DNA of 64,000 nt, from positions 75,310 through 139,309 of the forward strand of contig CBDCVG010000062.1 in NCBI GenBank assembly GCA_965222765.1, read 5' to 3'. This DNA is from Caldora sp965222765 (GTDB taxonomy: Bacteria; Cyanobacteriota; Cyanobacteriia; Cyanobacteriales; Coleofasciculaceae). Below the pieces are notes generated by a model, which was given only the letters and a program-made list of their open reading frames with translations, ran no database searches and had not been told where the DNA came from. The position numbers and the translations under genes were made by a program. Positions 54,501-61,028 of this stretch are shown piece after piece (the stretch's first letter is position 1; each line of letters opens with the position of its first letter).

Positions 54501-55690
54501 CCAAGCCAATCCCCCCAACTTACCCAACCTTGCTCTTTATAAACTTGAGGTGGATCCGCAGGAATATTATCTGGTTTAGCATCACTCTTCGACCAAGTTA
54601 TCCAATCATTACCACTTTTCAAGCCAAGACTGTGTACATAAATGCGGGCTTTATCAAAAGGTAAATAGATTCTATTTTGAGAAGCAATAGTACCTGTCCC
54701 TAACCAATTTCCCAAACTTATCCAGCCTTCCTCTTTATAAGTCTTAGATGGATTGGCAGGGATATTATCTGGTCTTCCACCACTTCTACACCAGGCTTGC
54801 CATTCACTTTGGTTTTTCAATCCCAAACTACGAACAAAAGCACGGGCTTCCTCAAAAGGTAGATAAATTCGATAATAATTAGCAATAGTATCTGTTCCAA
54901 GCCAATCACCAAAACTTACCCAACCTTTATTTTTATAAGTCTGTCTTGGTTTGACAGGGATGTTATCCGGTTTCTCACCACTTTTACACCAAGCTTGCCA
55001 TTCACTTTGGTTTTTCAATCCCAGACTGCGAGCAAAAGTACGGGCTTCCTCAAAAATTAGGTAATTTCGGTTAAAGTTTGCAACGTTACCTGTGCCTAGC
55101 CAATCACCAAGGCTTATCCATCCTTTACCTTGATAAACCTGATGTGGATTTGCAGGAATATTATTTGGTTTAGCATCGCTCTTAGACCAAATTTTCCATT
55201 CACTTTGGTTTTTTAAACCAAGGCTGCGGACAAAACTACGAGCATATTCAAAAGGTAGATAAGTTCGGTTATAGCTAGCAATAGTACCTGTACCAAGCCA
55301 ATCCCCCCAACTTACCCAGCCTTGCTCTTTGTAAACTTGGGGTGGATTGGCAGGAATATCCTCCGGTTTTTTATCACTTTTAGACCAATTCCACCATTCA
55401 TCTCTACATCTGAATCCAAGGCTGTGGGCGTAAGTACGTGCCTCCTCAAAAGCTCGATAGCTCCTACACTGATTGGCAATTCTACCTGTACCAAGCCAAT
55501 CCCCCCAACCTACCCAGCCTTTGTCTTTGTAAGTTCTGCTTGGCTTTGAAGGAATATCATTTGGTCTAGCATCACTTTTTGCCCACTTTATCCATTCGTC
55601 TTTAGTTTTCAAACCAAGCCCGTGAGTGAAAGTACGTGCTTCCTCAAAGGGTTGCCAATTAGAGCGCTGTTTTGTCATAATGTCTCTCAT
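51581..55690 (-). CDS. Eight-repeat SF2 helicase with Rrp8-like methyltransferase
   Basis: A single 1369-residue protein (or 1365 from the ATG at 55678). Residues 15-535 are eight 66-residue repeats with the framework FEEARxxxxSLGL, EWxxWxKS, KPxxIPANP, TYKxKGW and WGDWLGTG. Residues about 535-730 are a helical, acidic linker. An SF2 helicase follows: Walker A SGVGAGKTISAIL (about 750), DEIQ box in FIVLDEIQNVK (about 845), GMSATPVINN (about 885) and motif VI QLIGRLYRQG (about 1075). Residues about 1190-1369 are an Rrp8-like SAM methyltransferase (VIGDFGCGEAKLAECL, ACDIAHTPL, VAIFSLSLMGINYGDYLKEA, GGLLKIAEP). All catalytic motifs look intact. I know no described protein with this architecture; a role in nucleic-acid defence or modification is inferred. 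No methylase or nuclease partner is adjacent. Confidence 0.88.
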   Translation of the reverse strand: MRDIMTKQRSNWQPFEEARTFTHGLGLKTKDEWIKWAKSDARPNDIPSKPSRTYKDKGWVGWGDWLGTGRIANQCRSYRAFEEARTYAHSLGFRCRDEWWNWSKSDKKPEDIPANPPQVYKEQGWVSWGDWLGTGTIASYNRTYLPFEYARSFVRSLGLKNQSEWKIWSKSDAKPNNIPANPHQVYQGKGWISLGDWLGTGNVANFNRNYLIFEEARTFARSLGLKNQSEWQAWCKSGEKPDNIPVKPRQTYKNKGWVSFGDWLGTDTIANYYRIYLPFEEARAFVRSLGLKNQSEWQAWCRSGGRPDNIPANPSKTYKEEGWISLGNWLGTGTIASQNRIYLPFDKARIYVHSLGLKSGNDWITWSKSDAKPDNIPADPPQVYKEQGWVSWGDWLGTGTIASYNRTYLAFEEARVLVHSLGLKNQTEWKTWAKSEDKPDDIPANPPGTYKGKGWLGWGDWLGTGIIAPQNRTYLPFEEARAYARSLGLKSKDEWVAWTKSEDKPDDIPANPPGTYKGKGWLGWGDWLGIFNLWNRNSILSFLRSLEPILPNLQPAELYAIMRQNGMIAASGNRCNSNAHLIKSIQDLCSSPDPQSDFENIIADIEEQNSTVDNEEFSEDEAIAADIVPTEKETTEELPTLRSFAALKAVDLLVDAGITSDEETLEFLVCNRVSELWQACLNNDPKFDLDRLRTETGGAYFNEIRNRFLSQYDGAINVPIPPGYSFHAPPKLMQKLTAYRVLTERRIGNWSGVGAGKTISAILTSRVIDARLTVIIAFNSTLNGWKDAIASVYPDTIVIVKERGNIQVYKEKHTYLILNFETFQQANSDKMARHLVDNHQIDFIVLDEIQNVKQRTPKLESKRRQVVNGLLCEASKKNPDLCVLGMSATPVINNLYEAKALLEMIKGVEFSELKTFSSIANAIAMHEKLILYGIRYRPNYKLDIETTHPEIPGESFLPDLVKAFQGSLLDKEQVLLKAKLETIVDALRKGTLVYTHYLTGLIEPLCQAIQKAGFTVGLFTGDDKTGLEQFCKGKVDILIGTAPVGTGVDGLQYVCSRLIVVTLPWTSAEYEQLIGRLYRQGSAFEKVEVIIPQVVLAYKDDIWSWDKRRWNIVDYKKTLADAAIDGKIPQGEIASLEALQKKANEALQAWISRVEQDRIFVFERTQLKVPLPEFETQIALRKFGDFSMMNSRFNSAYSQTTHERLKQHPEEWYLYHTLYREARKTWSEIPYEKIAKSLEKRPDLVIGDFGCGEAKLAECLPNKVYSFDYIDINKDVMACDIAHTPLQDEQLDVAIFSLSLMGINYGDYLKEAYRVLKFGGLLKIAEPINRWLDKESELLVQITNAGFITIGNMEESSQFLYINAIKLLS

Positions 55691-55756
55691 GTTTAATCTC
55701 TATTCATGAGATTGAACGAGGCAAAAATGGCTCATGGAAACAGAGATTTATTCAAG

Positions 55757-56179
55757 CTAATAGTTAAATTTAATTTCTCCATTGGGCATGACTGTCTTCC
55801 AGAGTTTTACCCCAGTCAGGTTTGCCCCAGCAAGATTTGCCCCAGTTAGATCAGCGTTGCTTAGATCTACTGGTTTCTGATCGTAGGCTTCTCCAGTAAG
55901 ATTGCCCAATCTGTCAGGGCTTGGTGGAATACTGACACAAGCAGGACTCAAATCTGCTCCAGCCAGATTAGCATAGCTAAGGTTGGCTGCGCTTAAATTG
56001 GCTCCTCTGAGATCAGCATTACTAAAGTTAGCTCCACTTAGATTCCTTTCAATAAGCTGTATCTCTTGAATCTCTGCATTACTAAAGTCTGGTTGGATTT
56101 GAGAGTTTACCAATTTCCAATGATTCCAGCGAGCTGCATCCGAATTTAGTAGAAAATAGAGATGTTCTTGGTTTGCCAT
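55757..56179 (-). CDS. Pentapeptide repeat protein
   Basis: A 140-residue protein. An N-terminal non-repeat part (LYFLLNSDAARWNHWKLVNS) is followed by A(D/N)Lxx pentapeptides (NLSGANFSNADLRGANLSAA). A loop (CVSIPPSPDRLGNLTGEAYD) interrupts the helix before repeats resume (DLSNADLTGANLAGANLTG). The end VMPNGEIKFNY is the standard cyanobacterial cap. Forms a quadrilateral beta-helix; function unknown. It lies upstream of the helicase gene on the same strand. Confidence 0.88.
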   Translation of the reverse strand: MANQEHLYFLLNSDAARWNHWKLVNSQIQPDFSNAEIQEIQLIERNLSGANFSNADLRGANLSAANLSYANLAGADLSPACVSIPPSPDRLGNLTGEAYDQKPVDLSNADLTGANLAGANLTGVKLWKTVMPNGEIKFNY

Positions 56180-56429
56180 TTAAGAGTTGACCTTATAGAT
56201 TTTCATACAGTATAGCTATTTCATCAATCCACACCTCAGCCCTTCCCAATCATCATTCTCGCCAAATCTGGATTGGTGGGCAAAAACGGGCAATTTATCA
56301 GTCCAATTGTTAAAGATATTCATTTTGCCCGCCCTACAAAACTGGCAGCTTTCCAAATGAGCGAACTGTGAGTGGCATTGCCAATCAAGAAAAGTATCAA
56401 GTATTTATACTTAAAGCCATTACCAATCT

Positions 56430-56807
56430 CTACCAATTAATTACCGTTAGAATGTTGACCTTCGCAAATTCTCAATCCGCCGTTACTACACCTGCTGAAT
56501 TTTGGCTCGCCATCGCAGCAATGATCGCATCCGGTAATTTCAATCGAAACTGTTGGCGAATTTCAATAATTTTTTCAATCAACTCAGTGTCAGTGGCTCT
56601 TAAATCAATAACCTCTATTCGTTGAAGAAACTCCTGAAAAAGTTGGCAATCGGCTTGAGTTAGCCCAGAAAACGCCAAAAACTCAATTTTACTAATAACT
56701 GAAATTCCTATCCAATCAGCATTTTTTGATAATTTAATAAGTTGGGAATTACCTTTGAGCAGCGCAACAATGGCATTTGTATCTAACAGCTAGCGCTCAC
56801 CACTCAT
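56430..56807 (-). pseudogene. VapC-type PIN toxin with two nonsense codons
   Basis: The 126-codon frame is complete except for two in-frame stops. It starts MSGER, then TAG at 56790-56792 where Tyr is expected, and continues LLDTNAIVALLKGN (first catalytic Asp). IGISVISKIEFLAF (Glu) and KLPDAIIAAMAS (Asp) follow, then VVTAD and a TGA where Arg is expected before EFAKVNILTVINW. Its ATG overlaps the end of the antitoxin gene. All four acidic sites remain but no full protein can be made. Confidence 0.85.
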
Positions 56808-57021
56808 CGCGAAGATTCCTCTGCATCGCGACAGCATCTCCCTGCCATGTCAATCGACTAACTAAATCTGAGAAATCATACTTATGTTGCGGTTGATCAA
56901 CTGATGAAACTGGATTGACTACAACGACAACATTTACCTCTGCTCCCGCTAATTGGGTTGGAATACTGAGATTCAAACAACCATATTCATCAATTTTTGT
57001 GGTTAGTTGTACAACGTCCAT
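56797..57021 (-). CDS. Antitoxin of the dead VapC
   Basis: About 74 residues from ATG at 57021: VVQLTTKIDEYGCLNLSIPT is an AbrB-like swapped-hairpin start, followed by EVNVVVVVNPV and a tail ending AVAMQRNLRDEW. The gene is intact although its toxin carries two nonsense codons. It resembles the orphan antitoxin at 21244-21507 in layout. Confidence 0.7.
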   Translation of the reverse strand: MDVVQLTTKIDEYGCLNLSIPTQLAGAEVNVVVVVNPVSSVDQPQHKYDFSDLVSRLTWQGDAVAMQRNLRDEW

Positions 57022-57040
57022 TATCAAATCCTGACAAGCT

Positions 57041-57152
57041 ACTAGTGCAGCGCGGCAGAAGTAACTGACCAGTTTGAGATCGATAGAATCCTTACTGTAT
57101 AAGCATTCTTAATTCTTAATTCTTAATTCTTAATTCCGCGCAGCGGCACTAG
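57041..57152 (-). mobile_element. MITE-like element, family 1, copy D
   Basis: Reverse orientation: starts ACTAGTGCAGCGCGGCAGAA and ends TTCCGCGCAGCGGCACTAG, with ATCGATAGAATCCTTACTGT and TTCTTAA heptamers inside. It truncates the C-terminus of a Uma2 gene. Confidence 0.82.
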
Positions 57153-57381
57153 GGTGTTCTAATACTTCTACTTCTTTCCCAACACGATAAATCTCTACCC
57201 GTCGTTTCTGTGGATCAATTAACCATCCAAGTTTGGCTCCGTTATCAATATATTCGTGCATTTTTGCTTGTAATTTGGAGAGGCTATCGGATTCAGAGCG
57301 CAATTCAATCACAAAATCTGGACAAAGGGGAACAAAACCTTTTCTCTGTTGAGGAGTCAGGGATTCCCAACGTTCTCTAAT
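57130..57381 (-). pseudogene. Uma2 fragment between two MITE-like elements
   Basis: An internal piece of a Uma2 nuclease: RERWESLTPQQRKGFVPLCP, DFVIELRSESDSLSKLQAKM, NGAKLGWLIDPQKRRVEIYR. These carry the Asp and ExR-type catalytic region. The N-terminus is cut by a family 3 element at 57382 and the C-terminus by family 1 copy D, inside which the frame stops at 57130. It is not functional. Confidence 0.85.
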
Positions 57382-57553
57382 TAGGGTTTGCTGAATAAGT
57401 CGTAACTTTCGGGTTTGAATAGGTGTTAGGTGGTAGGTGGTAGGTGGTAGGTGAGGTTGGAGGTGTTAGGGATTTTCCACTTACGGTGCAAGGAAATTGA
57501 GCCAAAAGATACAAAAACCTTGCACCTGGCAAGGCATAAAATGCTTGAAAGCA
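57382..57553 (+). mobile_element. MITE-like element, family 3, partial copy
   Basis: Starts TAGGGTTTGCTGAATAAGTC like the complete copy and contains the same GGTAGGT heptamers, TTGAGCCAAAAGATACAAAA and AACCTTGCACC. The far terminal repeat is missing. Confidence 0.7.
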
Positions 57554-57629
57554 AAGTATGGTACAGATATTGTTTTGGGATTTAGAGCACCAGTTGTACG
57601 ACAATTTACTGAGTTTTCAGTAGCGTAAA

Positions 57630-58838
57630 TTATTCACAATTCTCAATTACAAAGTCCAACAAATAGTGAGCCATTTGTAACTTAGAGCAAGGAGCAATTT
57701 GTTGCTGGTGTCCTTGAGCATCTAGAAAAATAGCCTGATTGGTATCACTCCCAAAACCGCTTCCTGGTTGATCAATGGGATTAGCTGCGATCGCATCTAG
57801 TTGTTTCCGTTTTAACTTCTCTAAAGCTGGTGTTAAAATATCCCCTGTTTGAGCAGCAAATCCAATTAACCGCTGATGAGGCTGCTTCCTGTTTCCTAAT
57901 TCTACCAAGATATCCGGTACTGGTTCTAGGTTCAGAGCAGAAGGAAGCAAGTGTTTCGGTAACTTATCTGGAGCATATTCAGCAGGCTTCACATCTGCTA
58001 CTGCTGCTGCCATCATAATCACATCTGCATCTGAGAAACACGAAAGCATCGCTTGTTGCATTTCAACAGCACTTACTACTGGTATTGTCCGAATACCTAG
58101 AGGTACTTCCCAAGTTGCTGGTGCATGTACCAAAGTCACCTTTGCTCCCCGATACTTAGCTGCTTGTGCTAAAGCCAGTCCCATTTTGCCAGTAGAGGGA
58201 TTACCAATAAAGCGTACTGGATCTAGATGCTCTCTCGTACCGCCAGTACTGATTAATACTTCTTTACCAAGTAAGTCTCGTTTCCCGCCACTGTGCAATA
58301 GAGATGACACGGCTGCCAGAATCTCCGTCGGTTCTGCCATACGTCCGACACCAACTCTATCACAAGCCAACAGTCCCGAACCCAGTCCTACACTATGATA
58401 CCGAGAATCCTTTAACAGCTCCTGCCAATTCCGCTGCACTGACTGTGCCTCCCACATCTCAGTATTCATCGCTGGTGCGAGCAAGATAGGGCAACGAGAA
58501 GCTAATACTGTATTAGTGAGTAAGTTATCTGCTAAGCCATGAGCCAATTTACCTAAAGTATTAGCAGTTAACGGAGCAATAACAAATAACTCCGCCCATT
58601 CCCCTAGTTCAATATGCACCGGACGTTCATGGATTGGTTTCCAGAAAATCTCATCGGTATAAGCTGGATGACGGGAGAGGGTAGTTAAGGTTAAGGGAGT
58701 GATAAATTCTTGAGCTGCTTGGGTAAGAATTACCCTAACTTGCACCCCAGCCTTAAAAAGAGACGAAACAACTTCACAAACTTTATAGGCGGCGATACCG
58801 CCGCCTACACCAATCAGAACTCGTCTACCTTCATTCAT
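57630..58838 (-). CDS. coaBC: Phosphopantothenoylcysteine decarboxylase/synthetase
   Basis: A 402-residue bifunctional enzyme of coenzyme A synthesis. The N-terminal CoaC flavoprotein shows GGGIAAYKVCEVVS, the active-site His in VHIELGEWAEL and the substrate clamp LLAPAMNTEMWEAQS. The C-terminal CoaB synthetase shows STGGTREHLDPVRFIGNPST and AAVADVKPAEY. Complete. The DUF2555 gene is 250 bases upstream on the same strand, a common cyanobacterial neighbour. Confidence 0.97.
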   Translation of the reverse strand: MNEGRRVLIGVGGGIAAYKVCEVVSSLFKAGVQVRVILTQAAQEFITPLTLTTLSRHPAYTDEIFWKPIHERPVHIELGEWAELFVIAPLTANTLGKLAHGLADNLLTNTVLASRCPILLAPAMNTEMWEAQSVQRNWQELLKDSRYHSVGLGSGLLACDRVGVGRMAEPTEILAAVSSLLHSGGKRDLLGKEVLISTGGTREHLDPVRFIGNPSTGKMGLALAQAAKYRGAKVTLVHAPATWEVPLGIRTIPVVSAVEMQQAMLSCFSDADVIMMAAAVADVKPAEYAPDKLPKHLLPSALNLEPVPDILVELGNRKQPHQRLIGFAAQTGDILTPALEKLKRKQLDAIAANPIDQPGSGFGSDTNQAIFLDAQGHQQQIAPCSKLQMAHYLLDFVIENCE

Positions 58839-58858
58839 CGGAAATTATGGGGAAGCCT

Positions 58859-59022
58859 ACTGACACGACACAGCTAATTTGGTGGTTTAGAGACCGGTTG
58901 GGGAATGTAGAATTTAGAATTGAAGAATGTAGTACGAGCGTCTCGCTCGCGAGCAATCAGTCAAATGCGAGCAAGATGCTTGCACTACTCTAATCCTTGA
59001 TTTTAGGTGTGTCGCGCCACTA
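58859..59022. mobile_element. MITE-like element, family 2, copy 4
   Basis: The ends TGACACGACACAGCTAATTT and TTTTAGGTGTGTCGCGCCAC are inverted. The interior holds GAATTTAGAATT repeats and a TGCGAGCAAGATGCTTGCAC palindrome. It separates coaBC from the DUF2555 gene. Confidence 0.65.
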
Positions 59023-59093
59023 CTTTGTTTTTGGTTGTTTGTTATTGGTTTTGTTGACTAAGAACCAACAAAAAATAACTTGCCAACATAAGC

Positions 59094-59306
59094 TTAAGCT
59101 TCATCATAGGCTTCTAAATCTAGTAGATAGAGGTAGGGTTCTGCCAACTCTGGGCGCTGAAACGCCAGTGCACGCAGCAGATGCCAATCATCTAGTCCTG
59201 CAAAGGCATTGGTATAATCATCCTGCTCAAGGCGTACAGCTAGTTCTGCAACATCTTCTGCTGTCAGAGCAGACAAATTACGCTCTCGAATAGTCAAAGT
59301 TGCCAT
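59094..59306 (-). CDS. DUF2555 domain protein
   Basis: A 70-residue cyanobacterial protein: LTAEDVAELAVRLEQDDYTN, LDDWHLLRALAFQRPELAEP and YLYLLDLEAYDEA. It matches the DUF2555 family end to end; function unknown. It lies upstream of coaBC. Confidence 0.88.
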   Translation of the reverse strand: MATLTIRERNLSALTAEDVAELAVRLEQDDYTNAFAGLDDWHLLRALAFQRPELAEPYLYLLDLEAYDEA

Positions 59307-59440
59307 CGTTCACGCCTCCCTATGATTAACATCCTTGTTAAGCGCTGCATTGCTCAGACAGCCACTCCTTATATTATCCCCATAGCTTGGTCCTACTGGC
59401 TCAAAAAATAAGAAGTATTAAGTAATTTGTTGTAAATGGG

Positions 59441-59546
59441 CCTAGTGCCGCTGCGTGGAATTAAGAATGAAGAATGAAGAATGCTTATAGAGTAAGGATT
59501 CTATCGCTCTCAAACTGATCAGTTACTTCCGCCGCACTGCACTAGT
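59441..59546 (+). mobile_element. MITE-like element, family 1, copy E
   Basis: Starts CCTAGTGCCGCTGCGTGGAA and ends TTCCGCCGCACTGCACTAGT, with GAATGAA heptamers, TATAGAGTAAGGATTCTATC and CTGATCAGTTACTTCCG inside. Confidence 0.82.
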
Positions 59547-59587
59547 AGATTTGTCAATTTTCAATTTTCAATTTTCAATTCCCCATT

Positions 59588-60200
59588 TCAAGTATTCAAC
59601 ACAATAAAATCCCTAACCACTGCTAAGGCTTCAGGTGTTACCTCATGCCCCATATCAAATTCTTTGTACTGCATTGGCGTTCCTAAACTCATTAAATAAT
59701 CCCGTAAATTTTGAGTCACACTCAAAGGTACAACAGTATCTTGTCTACCATGAACAATTAGGACAGAGGGTAAGGGCGGTTCAACATTTTCCGGTGCCCG
59801 ATGTAAATAGCCACTCAGGGAAATGATACCTGCTAGCTCTAACTCTAACCCCACATCCAGAGCCATTGCCCCACCTTGAGAGAAACCCATCAAGATGGTG
59901 GATGAGAGGGGAATGCCGGTGGTAGCTTTCAAGGAATTGAGCCAGTCGGTTAATTGAACCTGGCTTTCTGCTACTCCGTAATAATCTTCTTTTTGCAAGT
60001 CATACCACATTTTGCCACCCCATACTTCAGGGTGAGGAAAGGGAGCATCGGGTAGGAGAAACTGATAACTGGGAAGATCTAAAGCTGCTACCAAAGATTC
60101 TAAACTTTGAGCATTGGCACCCCAACCGTGTAAAATCGCAATCAACCCAGCAGGTTTCTCACCCGTTGTCGATGGAATTGAAATAACTTCGAGAGACAGG
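59588..60200 (-). CDS. Carboxylesterase/phospholipase-type hydrolase, unusual start
   Basis: A serine hydrolase of the alpha/beta fold. It shows LIAILHGWGANAQSLESLVA (oxyanion), PDAPFPHPEVWGG, MGFSQGGAMALDVGL (nucleophile), IVHGRQDTVVPLSV (acid) and DMGHEVTPEAL (His). The only standard start in range is a TTG at 60145, but that removes the first strand. In-frame sequence upstream reads LSLEVISIPSTTGEKPAG, typical of the family. A CTG at 60200 lies seven bases after AGGAG, so I propose a CTG start (204 residues). Substrate unknown. Confidence 0.75.
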
Positions 60201-60293
60201 GCTGTACTCCTGTAGAATGCAACTTAACTAATCAGCGACATTTGTCGAGCTGTCATTCTCCTAGGATAGTGTGGCAATCGCCAAAATAAGTTA

Positions 60294-60920
60294 CTAATTA
60301 TTAAGATTGTCCAAACTATCCTGGTTAAGGATAATGTAGCGCCCAGCATCAAAAGTAATTGTGCCCTCTTGCTTAAACTTGTTGAGCAGTCGTGTGATGG
60401 TCACTCTAGTAGTACTAATAGCATTGGCTAAGTTTTGATGGGTCAGACGTACACTTAGACGAGTACCTCCCTCCACCGGCTGACCAATTTCTTGCTTCAT
60501 CAACAATAGTAACTGTTGTAAGCGTTCCTCAACCCGGCGTTGACCGGATATTGCTAGCAGTGCTTCTGTCTGTCGCATCCGACGCACCATCTGCTGTAAA
60601 ACTGTCTGAGCTAGATAAGGAGATGCATTGATTTCTGAGAGGGAAAACCAGGTCAGATAGACATCAGATAAAGCGATCGCCTGATAAGTTGGTAGCAGGG
60701 AAAACCATTGTCCAAAGAAGGTTGAAGGTGCTGCCCAGCCTAGCCAAACCTCTTCACCATTTGGGTGAAAGGTGCTCAACTGTACTATACCCTGGCAAAC
60801 TTGCCAAACACCTTGGGTAACTAGAGGAATCTTTTCCCCTTTGGCATAAAAATGTAAGCGGCGTCCTTCGATTGGTTCCTCATGAACAATCTCGAGAACT
60901 GTTCTGGAAGCTTGGGGCAT
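60294..60920 (-). CDS. Crp/Fnr-family regulator with NtcA-like helix
   Basis: About 208 residues from ATG at 60920. The N-terminal cyclic-nucleotide-binding-like domain (about 10-120) lacks the canonical phosphate-binding Arg-Ser motif, and the C-terminal winged helix (about 140-205) reads RLTHQNLANAISTTRVTITR. Its recognition helix is close to that of NtcA (IGSTRVTVTRLL), suggesting a GTA-N8-TAC-like site, but the overall sequence is too different to call it NtcA. Ligand unknown. It stands alone. Confidence 0.85.
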   Translation of the reverse strand: MPQASRTVLEIVHEEPIEGRRLHFYAKGEKIPLVTQGVWQVCQGIVQLSTFHPNGEEVWLGWAAPSTFFGQWFSLLPTYQAIALSDVYLTWFSLSEINASPYLAQTVLQQMVRRMRQTEALLAISGQRRVEERLQQLLLLMKQEIGQPVEGGTRLSVRLTHQNLANAISTTRVTITRLLNKFKQEGTITFDAGRYIILNQDSLDNLNN

Positions 60921-61028
60921 AATCTGCAACTCTTTCAGGGCTCTGCCAAAACTGGCTTTGATCAGTAGCTTTAATTTAAACTACTAAGGTAAAGCCTTGG
61001 TAATCATTTGATTAAACATCTTAAATTT

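Noticed and set aside
57554..57628. Plus-strand KYGTDIVLGFRAPVVRQF tail ending at TAA
   Set aside because: It looks like the end of a gene cut by the family 3 element, but 24 residues are too few to assign it.
60294..60920. Assignment of the Crp-family gene as ntcA
   Set aside because: Only the recognition helix is similar; the sensor domain lacks NtcA sequence features.
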